From: Erysipelotrichaceae bacterium
Lineage (GTDB): Bacteria; Bacillota_I; Bacilli_A; Erysipelotrichales; Erysipelotrichaceae
Length of the DNA stretch: 50,221 nt
Direction of reading: 5' to 3'
NCBI GenBank assembly: GCA_013334325.1
Contig: JAAXXT010000016.1
Coordinates: forward strand, 1 to 50,221
The first letter of the stretch is position 1, and each line of letters opens with the position of its first letter. Under the pieces are notes generated by a model that did not search any database, had not been told where the DNA came from, and was given only the letters and a program-made list of their open reading frames with translations. Of this stretch, positions 38,467 to 46,580 are shown piece by piece. A program made the translations under genes and the position numbers.

Positions 38467-39915
38467 ATGAAAAATTCGCAGGACAGAGCTCCCATCGCGG
38501 AAGCGCTGATCAAAAATGTCTCGAAAAGAACCGTTAGTTTTGATGTACCGGGGCATAAACAAGGTCAAGGCAATCCATTGCTTAGATCGTTTTTAGGTCA
38601 ACAAGCCCTCCAATATGATGTGAATAGTCGAAGAGATCTAGATAACTTAATTCACCCTACAGGTGTTATTTTAGAAGCAGAAAAACTGGCAGCGCGGGCT
38701 TTCAAAGCCGGCCATGCCTTTTTTATTGTCAATGGGACTTCTGCTGCTGTTCAAACCATGGTCATGAGCGTAGCGAAAAAAGATGAAAAGATCATCATGC
38801 CTAGAAATGTCCATCGTTCAGCGATCAATGCCTTGATTCTTACAGGAGCTATTCCTGTCTATGTCAATCCTGGGATAGATCTTAACTTAGGCATCTCTTT
38901 AGGGATGAGCGTCAAAGATGTAGCGCTTGCGATCGAAGAACATCCTGATGCTAAAGCAGTGTTTGTCAATAATCCTACTTATTATGGGATATGTTCTCAT
39001 CTACAAGCCATCGTCGATTTGGCACACGCTCATAAGATGAAGGTCATCGTCGATGAAGCCCATGGGACCCACTTTTATTTCAATAAACTATTACCGATGT
39101 CAGCTATGGCAGCCAAAGCAGATATGTCTGCGGTCAGTATGCATAAGACAGGGGGTTCTTTGACCCAGTCTTCATTCCTATTGATCAAAGATGATAAGGA
39201 TACCAATCGTGTACGTAAGATCTTAAACTTGACCCATACGACCAGTGGTTCTTATCTATTAACGGCTTCTTTAGACATCGCACGTAAATATCTCGCTTTA
39301 AACGGAGAAAAGTTATTCAACTCCGTTATTGCCTTAGCCGATTACGCTAGACAAGAAATCAATGAGATCGATGGATACTATGCCTTTGGAAGAGAACTCA
39401 TCAATGGAGATACCATCTATGATTTCGATACAACCAAGCTTTCTGTCAATACAGGAGGCACAGGATTAAACGGGATCGAAGTCTATGATCTTCTTAGAGA
39501 AAAATACGACATTCAGATCGAATTTGGAGACTTAGGCAACATATTAGCCATGATCTCTATGGGAGATAGTACCGCTAAAGTAGAACGTCTTATAGGAGCT
39601 CTAGATGACATCAAAGATGTCTACGCGAAAGACTCTATCTTACTTAAGACCCAAGAATATATCCATCCTATCGTTCGTTTAACGCCTATGGAAGCCTTTA
39701 ACGCCAAACAAAAGAAAATCAAATTCAAAGATAGCGTAGGTCGTATCAGTGGTGAATCCTTGATGGCTTATCCTCCTGGTATCCCAGTCTTAGCTCCTGG
39801 TGAAGAAATCACCTCAGGTGCCATCGACTATATCCTTTACGCTAAAGCACATGGTTCTTTTATTACCGGTATGGAAGATGATAGTATGGAAACCATTAAG
39901 GTTTTGGAGGTCTAA
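38467..39915 (+). CDS. speA: Arginine decarboxylase-type enzyme (Orn/Lys/Arg decarboxylase family)
   Basis: A 482-aa fold-type I PLP decarboxylase like Bacillus SpeA. FDVPGHKQGQG, NGTSAAVQTMVMSVAKKDEK, VDEAHGTHFYF and the PLP lysine in SMHKTGGSLTQSS are clear; the C-terminal AYPPGIPVLAPGE is diagnostic. With speE and speB following, arginine to agmatine is the likely reaction rather than lysine decarboxylation. ATG 38467 was chosen: AAAAGGGTGA stands just upstream, whereas GTG 38461 is inside it. The stop overlaps speE by one base. Confidence 0.9.
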   Translation: MKNSQDRAPIAEALIKNVSKRTVSFDVPGHKQGQGNPLLRSFLGQQALQYDVNSRRDLDNLIHPTGVILEAEKLAARAFKAGHAFFIVNGTSAAVQTMVMSVAKKDEKIIMPRNVHRSAINALILTGAIPVYVNPGIDLNLGISLGMSVKDVALAIEEHPDAKAVFVNNPTYYGICSHLQAIVDLAHAHKMKVIVDEAHGTHFYFNKLLPMSAMAAKADMSAVSMHKTGGSLTQSSFLLIKDDKDTNRVRKILNLTHTTSGSYLLTASLDIARKYLALNGEKLFNSVIALADYARQEINEIDGYYAFGRELINGDTIYDFDTTKLSVNTGGTGLNGIEVYDLLREKYDIQIEFGDLGNILAMISMGDSTAKVERLIGALDDIKDVYAKDSILLKTQEYIHPIVRLTPMEAFNAKQKKIKFKDSVGRISGESLMAYPPGIPVLAPGEEITSGAIDYILYAKAHGSFITGMEDDSMETIKVLEV

Positions 39916-40769
39916 TGGAACTTTGGTTTACGGAAGAACATTCCGATGATGTCCGCTTTTCAATCAGAATCGTAAGACAACTTTTCTCTAAACGTTCCCA
40001 TTTTCAACAGATCGATATCTTTGAATCCAAAGAGTTCGGTAAAGTCTTAGTTTTAGATGACTCTATCGTCATCACCGAAAAAGATGAATTCATCTATCAT
40101 GAGATGATGGTCCATGTGGCCTGTGCTGCCAATCCTGATCTAAGTAAAGTCTTGGTCATTGGTGGATCCAATGGGGGCTGTGTCAGAGAACTCATCAAAT
40201 ATCCGTTTATCGAAAAGATCGATGTGGTAGAAGCCGATGAAGAACTCATCAAGGCCTGTAAGGTCCATTTTCCTAAGATCACGAAATCTTTAGAAGATCC
40301 TCGTGTATCCGTCATCGTCTCAGATGGCTTGAAGTTTGTCCGTAAGCTCAACAAAGTCTATGATTTGATCCTCGTGGATTCAACCGATCCTTTTGGACCT
40401 AATGAAACCTTCTTTACACGAGAATTCTATGGGAACTGCTTTACCGCACTTACCCCACAAGGTATCCTTGTGACTCAACAAGAATCTCCGTTTTATCCAC
40501 AGACTGCAGCCGCTATGGTTCGCGCTGTCACTCGTATGAAAGAACTCTTTGGGATACTTAAGCTTTATCAAGCTCAGATCCCGTCTTATCCATCCGGTCA
40601 TTGGCTCTTCTCCTTTGCGAGTAAAGATGCCCATCCAATCAAGGATCTAGATAAGGTGTTCTGGAAAGAACTTAACGTGAAGACCCGTTATTATAACGAA
40701 GAGATCCATAGTGGATGCTTCGCATTACCTAACTACATCAAGGAGGATATCTTAAATGAAACTAACTGA
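39915..40769 (+). CDS. speE: Spermidine synthase (aminopropyltransferase)
   Basis: A 284-aa enzyme that adds an aminopropyl group from decarboxylated SAM to putrescine. ELWFTEEHSDDVRFSI and FQQIDIFESKEFGKVLVLDD open the protein, VDSTDPFGPNETFFTREFY is the catalytic loop and PSYPSGHW the substrate loop. The cofactor loop reads GGSNGGCVRE where most relatives have GGGDGG. TTGGAGG precedes ATG, and the gene overlaps speB by 14 bases. No speD (SAM decarboxylase) is in the window. Confidence 0.92.
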   Translation: MELWFTEEHSDDVRFSIRIVRQLFSKRSHFQQIDIFESKEFGKVLVLDDSIVITEKDEFIYHEMMVHVACAANPDLSKVLVIGGSNGGCVRELIKYPFIEKIDVVEADEELIKACKVHFPKITKSLEDPRVSVIVSDGLKFVRKLNKVYDLILVDSTDPFGPNETFFTREFYGNCFTALTPQGILVTQQESPFYPQTAAAMVRAVTRMKELFGILKLYQAQIPSYPSGHWLFSFASKDAHPIKDLDKVFWKELNVKTRYYNEEIHSGCFALPNYIKEDILNETN

Positions 40770-41622
40770 AAACATCGTGACCTTTGTCGGATGTAAAAGC
40801 AGCTATGAAGACAGCGACATCGTTTTATTTGGTGCGCCTTTTGATTCAACCACATCTTATCGACCAGGGACTCGTTTTGGACCTTCTGCGATAAGAACGG
40901 AGTCTATTGGACTAGAAACCTATTCTCCTTATAGTGATGGTGATTTGACCGAGTGTAAGATCTTTGATTCAGGAGACCTCGTTTTACCTTTTGGCTCTGC
41001 TGAAAGAGCTCTGGATGAGATCTATGATCGTACTAAAAATATCGTCAACGATGGGAAGATCCCATTTATGCTTGGAGGTGAACACACTGTTACCTTTGGA
41101 GCGTTTAGAGCTATCGTCGAGAAGTATCCTGATGTCCATATGATCCATTTTGATGCCCATACGGATCTAAGAGATACCTATTATGGGGAATATCTTTCCC
41201 ATGCGACGGTTATTAAGAGATGCTATGACTTGGTAGGCGATAAAAAAATATACCACTTCGGTTTAAGAAGTGGTGCTAAAGATGAATTCGTTTTCGCCCA
41301 AGAACACAATACGATTGAAAAACATAGTTGTAAAACCTTAGATAAGGTCTTACCTTTACTTAAAGATAAACCTGTCTATATCACCATCGACTTAGATTGT
41401 ATGGATCCTTCCTTCTTTCCAGGGACAGGTACTCCTGAAAGCGGAGGCATCAGTTTCATGGATCTTCTTGATTCTATTCTTAAGATGAGCCATTTAAAGG
41501 TGGTAGGTATGGATCTTAATGAGCTATCGCCTATGTATGATCTCTCTCAAGCTTCTACAGCGCTTGCCTGTAAGTTGACACGAGAAAGCTTGATCGCATT
41601 GACTCTTAATCGACAAAAATAA
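40756..41622 (+). CDS. speB: Agmatinase (ureohydrolase family)
   Basis: A 288-aa Mn2+ enzyme that splits agmatine to putrescine and urea. Metal ligands are visible in GGEHTVTFG, HFDAHTDLRD and TIDLDCMDPSFFPGTGTPE. RPGTRFGPSAIR is typical of agmatinases. AAGGAGG precedes the start inside speE. It completes arginine, agmatine, putrescine, spermidine in one operon. Confidence 0.93.
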   Translation: MKLTENIVTFVGCKSSYEDSDIVLFGAPFDSTTSYRPGTRFGPSAIRTESIGLETYSPYSDGDLTECKIFDSGDLVLPFGSAERALDEIYDRTKNIVNDGKIPFMLGGEHTVTFGAFRAIVEKYPDVHMIHFDAHTDLRDTYYGEYLSHATVIKRCYDLVGDKKIYHFGLRSGAKDEFVFAQEHNTIEKHSCKTLDKVLPLLKDKPVYITIDLDCMDPSFFPGTGTPESGGISFMDLLDSILKMSHLKVVGMDLNELSPMYDLSQASTALACKLTRESLIALTLNRQK

Positions 41623-41657
41623 AAAGACCTTGGAAATTAATCCAAAGTCTTTTTTTA
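41621..41657. terminator. Bidirectional terminator between speB and gpx
   Basis: AAAAAGAC-C-TTGGA (41621-41634) pairs with TCCAA-A-GTCTTTTT (41641-41654); T-runs stand on both strands, and the element joins the two stop codons. Confidence 0.85.
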
Positions 41658-42128
41658 AGCTAAAGCAGCTAAGATGTCTTTTTCTAAGGTTTCGGGTTCA
41701 ATCGTAGGCGCAAAACGTTTGATGAGTTTTCCATCTTTCCCAACCAGAAATTTTGTGAAGTTCCAAGGGATGGTTTTAACCAGAGCCTTGTCTTGTTTCT
41801 TAAGAAGCTTATAAAGCTCGATACTGTCTTTCCCATTGACGTTGACTTTCTTAAACAAAGGGAAAGTGACCCCAAAGTTGATCTCACAGAATTCCATGAT
41901 GTCAGCTTCATTACCTGGTTCTTGATGAGCGAATTGATCGCAAGGAAAACCTAAGATAACTAAGCCTTGATCTTTAAACTTCTTGTGGAGTGCTTCTAGA
42001 CCCTTGTATTGGGGCGTAAAGCCACATTTAGAGGCTGTATTTACAATAAGTACGACTTTATCTTTTAATTGACTAAAGTCATAGGATTGGCCATTGGCCA
42101 AAGGATAATTCAATTCATAAAAAGTCAT
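41655..42128 (-). CDS. Glutathione peroxidase family thiol peroxidase
   Basis: A 157-aa peroxidase. NTASKCGFTPQY carries the peroxidatic Cys (C35, encoded by TGT, so not selenocysteine), FPCDQF the Gln and IPWNFTKFL the Trp/Asn of the catalytic tetrad. Bacterial Cys forms usually take electrons from thioredoxin and reduce lipid or hydrogen peroxides. The start overlaps the mscL stop by 4 bases. Confidence 0.94.
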   Translation of the reverse strand: MTFYELNYPLANGQSYDFSQLKDKVVLIVNTASKCGFTPQYKGLEALHKKFKDQGLVILGFPCDQFAHQEPGNEADIMEFCEINFGVTFPLFKKVNVNGKDSIELYKLLKKQDKALVKTIPWNFTKFLVGKDGKLIKRFAPTIEPETLEKDILAALA

Positions 42129-42532
42129 TTTTTCTCCAATAAGGATTTAATATCCTTCAGTATACTTAATTCATTTTCTACAGGTGCACTAGGTTCTGGT
42201 GCTTTGGCATCTTCTTTACGTTTCATTTTCGCTAAAGCTCTGATCATCAAGAAGATCGATAAAGCGATGATGAAGAAGTCGATCACGTTTTTTAGAAAGT
42301 TTCCACTTAAGATCGCTACTTCTGCTTTGGTTTCAGTCGCAGCGACCAAAACGATCTTAAGATCAGAGAAGTTTAAACCTCCAGTCATTACTGAGACCAT
42401 AGGCATGATGATGTCGTTGACAAGAGAAGATACGATCTTCCCAAAGGCAGAACCCATAATGACCCCTATGGCGAGATCTAAAACATTACCTTTTGATGCG
42501 AAGTCTTTGAAGTCTTTTAGAAATTGTTTCAT
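42125..42532 (-). CDS. mscL: Large-conductance mechanosensitive channel
   Basis: A 135-aa, two-helix channel that opens under hypo-osmotic stress. FKDFASKGNVLDLAIGVIMGSAFGKIVSSLVNDIIMP is the M1 pore region (landmark), FLKNVIDFFIIALSIFLMIRAL is M2, then a charged cytoplasmic helix. GGAGGAC lies before ATG and TATACT on the minus strand at 42556-42551. Co-transcribed with gpx. Confidence 0.95.
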   Translation of the reverse strand: MKQFLKDFKDFASKGNVLDLAIGVIMGSAFGKIVSSLVNDIIMPMVSVMTGGLNFSDLKIVLVAATETKAEVAILSGNFLKNVIDFFIIALSIFLMIRALAKMKRKEDAKAPEPSAPVENELSILKDIKSLLEKK

Positions 42533-42561
42533 TGTTGTCCTCCATCTTTAGTATAACCCTA

Positions 42562-42570
42562 TGGTAGAAT
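42562..42570 (+). promoter_or_regulatory. Extended -10 promoter of the TSUP gene
   Basis: TGG-TAGAAT, 19 bases before ATG 42590; GCGAGGT is the ribosome-binding site. The divergent mscL -10 (TATACT) lies about 6 bases away on the other strand. Confidence 0.55.
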
Positions 42571-42589
42571 AAAAACACGCGAGGTACTC

Positions 42590-43330
42590 ATGGAAAAGCT
42601 TTGGATCTTAGGTCCCCTTGTCTTCTTAGCAGGTTTTATCGATTCGATCGCAGGTGGCGGTGGTCTAATTTCATTGCCTGCCTATATTTTTGCGGGAATA
42701 CCGATACACTTAGCGATGGGGACCAATAAACTATCATCTTCACTAGGAACATTAACGGCCTCGGTGACTTTCTTTATCCATAAAAAGATTTGGATCAAAT
42801 TGGCATTGGTGTCTGCGATTTTGGCTCTAATAGGCTCATGGATCGGAGCTTCTCTAGCGATGATCTTTTCAGATGCGAGCTTAAAGACAGTTTTGATTTT
42901 CGTCTTACCGATGATGGCTGTTTTCGTCTTATGGCCAAGAAAAGAAAAAGTATTTACGCCTAAAGATAACTTCCCGTGGCTTCAGATCAGTTTACTTACC
43001 TTTCTGGTAGGGATGTATGATGGGTTTATTGGACCAGGGACAGGCAGTATGTTGATCTTTGGATTTGTAAGTGTACTTGGAATGAGTTACACCCAAGCTT
43101 CAGCCAACGCTAAGATCGCTAATTTAGCATCAGGGATCGCTGCTTTGGTCACCTTCGCTTTGAGTGGACAAGTGAATTTTATCCTGGGTTTGGTTGCGGC
43201 TTGTTTTTCGATCGCAGGGAATATCTCTGGTTCATTATTGGCCGTTAAATTCGGAAAGAAACTGATTCAACCTTTGTTGATCATCGTATTTGGGATCCTA
43301 ATGATCAAAATGATCATGGATGTCCTATAA
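42590..43330 (+). CDS. TauE/SafE (TSUP) family membrane exporter
   Basis: A 246-aa, about eight-helix protein. The repeated signature appears as GFIDSIAGGGGLISLPAYIFAGIP with AMGTNKLSSS, and GMYDGFIGPGTGSMLIFGFV with ASANAKIANL. The family moves sulfur-containing anions (sulfite, sulfoacetate, thiosulfate) across the membrane; direction and cargo here are not known. Confidence 0.88.
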   Translation: MEKLWILGPLVFLAGFIDSIAGGGGLISLPAYIFAGIPIHLAMGTNKLSSSLGTLTASVTFFIHKKIWIKLALVSAILALIGSWIGASLAMIFSDASLKTVLIFVLPMMAVFVLWPRKEKVFTPKDNFPWLQISLLTFLVGMYDGFIGPGTGSMLIFGFVSVLGMSYTQASANAKIANLASGIAALVTFALSGQVNFILGLVAACFSIAGNISGSLLAVKFGKKLIQPLLIIVFGILMIKMIMDVL

Positions 43331-43338
43331 GGAGCACT

Positions 43339-43896
43339 ATGAGACTTACCATCATCGATTTTGAAACTGCGAATAATCATCCTGCGAGTGCTTGTAGTAT
43401 TGGCTTTGTTGTATTTGAAGATGGGGTCATCCTTCATGAAGCTGTTCATTTGATCAGACCTTCTAAAGTTCATGGCTTCTTTGAACCTTTCAATATATCG
43501 ATCCATGGGATAGAACCAGATCAAGTAGAAAATGAGCCGAACTTTGAAGAGTTATGGCCTAGACTATTGCCTTGGTTCAATCAAAGTTTATTGGTCGCAC
43601 ATAATGCGATGTTTGATATGGGTGTATTGAATGCCTTGATATCTGAATATGGGATATCTAAACCTTTGGTTAACTACATCGATACAGTAGAGATCGCTCG
43701 AAGAGTATGGCCTTTTCTACCCAATCATCGATTGAATACAGTATGCGATTACTTAGGTATCGAACTTAATCATCATGAAGCCCTCAGTGATGCTCGTGGA
43801 TCTGCGTTGATCCTGATGAACGCTATGGCAGAAGTGAATGATTTCGACATCAATTCATTCATTAATCACTTAAAACTGAAAGAAAAAGCCTTGTAA
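43339..43896 (+). CDS. DnaQ-like 3'-5' exonuclease (DEDDh)
   Basis: A 185-aa exonuclease of the DNA polymerase III epsilon superfamily. The DEDDh residues are seen in TIIDFETANNH (D7, E9), VAHNAMFDMGVLN and HHEALSDARGSAL. The single-domain form is common in Bacillota and may act in repair or RNA turnover rather than proofreading. Eight bases separate it from the TSUP gene, with AAGGAGC before ATG. Confidence 0.9.
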   Translation: MRLTIIDFETANNHPASACSIGFVVFEDGVILHEAVHLIRPSKVHGFFEPFNISIHGIEPDQVENEPNFEELWPRLLPWFNQSLLVAHNAMFDMGVLNALISEYGISKPLVNYIDTVEIARRVWPFLPNHRLNTVCDYLGIELNHHEALSDARGSALILMNAMAEVNDFDINSFINHLKLKEKAL

Positions 43897-43907
43897 GAAT
43901 TTTCTTG

Positions 43908-43936
43908 TTTACATTTTCCTTTTCATATTTTACAAT
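43908..43936 (+). promoter_or_regulatory. Promoter of the pyrophosphatase-like gene
   Basis: TTTACA (43908-43913), 17-base spacer, TACAAT (43931-43936). Start near 43943, just before the GAGGTGG ribosome-binding site. Confidence 0.7.
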
Positions 43937-43952
43937 GAAGGATGAGGTGGCT

Positions 43953-44345
43953 ATGAGTCAATTAGAAAACAATGCCTTTTTTTGGCAAAAACTGGATACG
44001 CTATACTTCTCTTCCTCCATCGTGATCACCCAACCCTCAGGGTCTGCCCATCCACAATATGGGAATTTAATATATCCTGTCGACTATGGCTACTTAACCG
44101 ATACTTTAAGTCAAGATGAAACTGGGATCTCTATTTATAAGGGAACCTTATCGGCCAATCAAGTCAATACGATCATCATCGCTGCAGACATCTTAAAGAA
44201 AGACATTGAAGTTAAATTTCTAGTAGGATGCTCCGTCGCAGAAGAGGAAGCAATCTTAAGGTTTACCAATCAGACAGATTTCCAAAAAACCATCTTACTA
44301 AGAAGGGGTATGGAAGTCCCGTCTTGGGGATTCTCCGAACAATAA
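43953..44345 (+). CDS. Inorganic-pyrophosphatase-like protein, active site incomplete
   Basis: A 130-aa protein. SSIVITQPSGSAHPQYGNLIYPVDYGYLTDT resembles the N-terminal half of family I pyrophosphatases (HP..YP.NYGY), but the D-G-D-x-x-D catalytic run is missing: the matching stretch reads SQDETGISIYKGT. It is therefore unlikely to be the housekeeping pyrophosphatase. I chose ATG 43953 (GAGGTGG upstream) over earlier in-frame ATGs that overlap the promoter. Confidence 0.65.
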   Translation: MSQLENNAFFWQKLDTLYFSSSIVITQPSGSAHPQYGNLIYPVDYGYLTDTLSQDETGISIYKGTLSANQVNTIIIAADILKKDIEVKFLVGCSVAEEEAILRFTNQTDFQKTILLRRGMEVPSWGFSEQ

Positions 44346-44366
44346 ATGTCCGTTAAGGACATTTTT
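44344..44366 (+). terminator. Terminator-like hairpin over the start of the next gene
   Basis: AAATGTCC (44344-44351), loop GTTAA, GGACATTT (44357-44364), T-run to 44366. It starts within the stop codon of the pyrophosphatase-like gene and contains both a candidate ATG (44346) and the only AAGGA before the next gene. Confidence 0.68.
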
Positions 44367-45692
44367 AATGCCATGCAAGTAAAAATAGAAAAAGCCGGAA
44401 TAAACGGCGAAGGAATCGGCTATATAGATCGTAAACCTGTCTTCATCGATGGGGTTTTACCATATGAGATCGCAGAGATTAGAATCACTGAAACCAATGA
44501 GAAATACATGAAAGGGGAACTCTTAAGATTGGTCAAACCCAGTCCTTTTAGAGTAGAAGCCCCTTGTCCAGTTCAACATGAATGTGGAGGCTGTGCTTTG
44601 ATGATCGCAAGCGTGCCTCATCAAGAAAAGCTTAAGTTAGATAATCTGAAACAATCCCTCATCAAGTATATGGGTGATGTCGATTTTAGATTGATCAAAC
44701 CTATGGTCAGTAATCCAGTACCTTTAGGCTATAGGAATATGTTGAAGTTGCCTGTTAAAAGTGAAAAAGGAAAATTGGTAAGTGGGCTCTATTCAACCAA
44801 CACGAACCATTTCGTCAAAGCAGATCATTGTTTGATCCACTCAGATGGATTAGAAACCGTTAAGACCGCAGTTTTAGCGTGTTTAGATGATCATCATGAG
44901 GAAGCTTTTAGTTTTGAATCGATGAATGGGATAAGATACATCATTTTAAGAGGATTTGAAACTCAGTTTCAATTGACCTTAGTTGTAGGGAATAATGTCT
45001 TAAGCGATGACGTTATCAATGATTTGATGAAGGTCCCTGGGATTGCGTCTGTGTATCTCAGTGTCAATACCGATCGTCATTCTCATGATCCTTTTGGGCC
45101 GATCTTGATTCATAAAGCAGGTCTTAAAACGATCCCTGTCTTTTTGAATGGATTAAGATATGAGCTTTCTCCTACCGCTTTCTTTCAATTGAACACCGTT
45201 CAAGCTTCAGCTCTGTTTACAAAGATCGTCAATCTAGTCAAGATCGAAGATGTGGTGCTTGATGCGTATTGTGGAGTAGGGGCGATGAGTCTACTTATGG
45301 CTAAGAAAGCTAAAAAGGTCATCGGTCTAGAAATCAATAAAGAATCCGTTAAAGCTGCGATTGAAAACGCAGAAATCAATAAGATCACCAATGTGGATTT
45401 CTCAAGTGGAGATGTCCAAAAAGTATTGCCTTTAGTATTGAAAACAGAAAAGATCTCAGTCTTAGTAATGGATCCTCCTCGTAGTGGTTTAAGTGCTCCT
45501 ATGATCGAGACCTTACTTAACTCTAATATTCCTCATTTGATCTATGTATCGTGTAATCCTTCGACTTTAGCGAAGAATATGGCAGAATTAAAAAAGAAGT
45601 ATGAGATTGTTTCTCTTACTCCTTTCGATTTATTTACCCAATCACCTCTATGTGAAGTTATTGCGGATCTAAGACTGATTAAATCAGTTTAA
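44346..45692 (+). CDS. Second RumA-family RNA (uracil-5-)-methyltransferase
   Basis: A 448-aa paralogue of the enzyme at 11955. A TRAM domain (VKIEKAGINGEGIGYIDRKP) precedes CPVQHECGGC (C74, C80, C83; 4Fe-4S ligands with ADHC), FFQLNTVQ, LDAYCGVGAMSLLMA, DPPRSGLS and nucleophile YVSCNPSTL. It resembles Bacillus YfjO more than YefA; target uracil unknown. The true start may be ATG 44373 (MQVKIEK), because ATG 44346 lies in a terminator-like hairpin. Its 3' end overlaps the HAD gene convergently by 14 bases. Confidence 0.9.
   Translation: MSVKDIFNAMQVKIEKAGINGEGIGYIDRKPVFIDGVLPYEIAEIRITETNEKYMKGELLRLVKPSPFRVEAPCPVQHECGGCALMIASVPHQEKLKLDNLKQSLIKYMGDVDFRLIKPMVSNPVPLGYRNMLKLPVKSEKGKLVSGLYSTNTNHFVKADHCLIHSDGLETVKTAVLACLDDHHEEAFSFESMNGIRYIILRGFETQFQLTLVVGNNVLSDDVINDLMKVPGIASVYLSVNTDRHSHDPFGPILIHKAGLKTIPVFLNGLRYELSPTAFFQLNTVQASALFTKIVNLVKIEDVVLDAYCGVGAMSLLMAKKAKKVIGLEINKESVKAAIENAEINKITNVDFSSGDVQKVLPLVLKTEKISVLVMDPPRSGLSAPMIETLLNSNIPHLIYVSCNPSTLAKNMAELKKKYEIVSLTPFDLFTQSPLCEVIADLRLIKSV
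45674..45690. terminator. Weak hairpin across convergent coding ends
   Basis: ACTGAT (45674-45679) and ATCAGT (45683-45688) can pair around a 3-base loop, followed by TTT on the plus strand and, in reverse, by a T-poor tail. It covers the overlap of the methyltransferase and HAD genes but is short. Confidence 0.35.
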
Positions 45693-46482
45693 AGTGTTTA
45701 AGTCCGTTATAAATGCCGTCTTTATCAAGATCACTGGTAACATAATCAGCGATCTTTTTTAAATTCTCAGTGCCATTTCCCATAGCGATCCCAATCCCAG
45801 CTTTTTCGATCATACGAAGATCATTATCGGCGTCTCCAAAAACCATGATTTCTTCCCAACTTAGTCCTAAGATCTCTAAGACATCTTCGATGCCTTTTGA
45901 TTTATGGACGTCTTTATCGAAGATATCAAGTCCCCAAGAGAAGGCTCTTGAGAAGGTCCATTGAGGAAACTCATCTTTATGATCGATGATCTTTTGGACA
46001 TCACCGACTAGAAATAGACCCATCGCCATATCTTTATCGAGAATATCGATTGAATTTGTCCCATCTAAGAAACGTCCATTAGGTTGTTCACCATGGCCAT
46101 AGTATTCAACGAAACGATCATAATCATGAAGCACGACGATTTGGTTTGAGCATTTACAGCCCAAAGCGATGTTTTCTTTTTGACATAGGGTCAAAAGTTG
46201 TTGGATATCGGTCTTGTTTAGATCATGTCTAGAAATGATTTCGTGTTGTCTATTCATGACACATTGTCCATTGATGGTCACATAATAATCACTGTCGATG
46301 ACTTCAAACACATGGGGCTTGATGAAATAAGGCGCTCTTCCTGTCGCCACCAAAACTTTGAATCCTTTGTCGTGTAAAGCGTGTATGGCTGTTACTGCTG
46401 AGGCTTGGATTTTATTTTCGCGTTCAGCGATGAGGGTTCCGTCGATGTCGAATACGACCATTTTGATCTTAGATGTGTCCAT
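45679..46482 (-). CDS. Cof-type HAD phosphatase
   Basis: A 267-aa haloacid-dehalogenase hydrolase with a C2 cap. MVVFDIDGTLI (nucleophile Asp), VLVATGRAPYF, KSKGIEDVLEILGL (Lys) and VFGDADNDLRMIEKAGIGIAMGNG (acid loop) are in order. Likely acts on sugar phosphates or flavin-type cofactors. I chose ATG 46482: GGAG is 8 bases upstream and an extended -10 (TGG-TAAACT, 46511-46503) suits it; an upstream ATG would lie in the promoter. Confidence 0.88.
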   Translation of the reverse strand: MDTSKIKMVVFDIDGTLIAERENKIQASAVTAIHALHDKGFKVLVATGRAPYFIKPHVFEVIDSDYYVTINGQCVMNRQHEIISRHDLNKTDIQQLLTLCQKENIALGCKCSNQIVVLHDYDRFVEYYGHGEQPNGRFLDGTNSIDILDKDMAMGLFLVGDVQKIIDHKDEFPQWTFSRAFSWGLDIFDKDVHKSKGIEDVLEILGLSWEEIMVFGDADNDLRMIEKAGIGIAMGNGTENLKKIADYVTSDLDKDGIYNGLKHFKLI

Positions 46483-46502
46483 GTGTGTGTTCTCCAGACA
46501 AT

Positions 46503-46511
46503 AGTTTACCA
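46503..46511 (-). promoter_or_regulatory. Extended -10 promoter of the HAD gene
   Basis: Minus-strand TGG-TAAACT, 20 bases before ATG 46482, leaving room for the GGAG ribosome-binding site. Confidence 0.5.
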
Positions 46512-46580
46512 CACCCATCTGCTTCGGTCATTTCCTTTGAAAAAGTTTCACGTCTTCTATACTCTTATGAAGAGGTAAAT

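Noticed and set aside
41655-42128. Selenocysteine in the glutathione peroxidase
   Set aside because: The catalytic residue (C35) is encoded by TGT, not TGA.
42069-42551. 160-codon open frame antisense to mscL and gpx
   Set aside because: It is the shadow of two well-recognised genes on the other strand, with no family features of its own.
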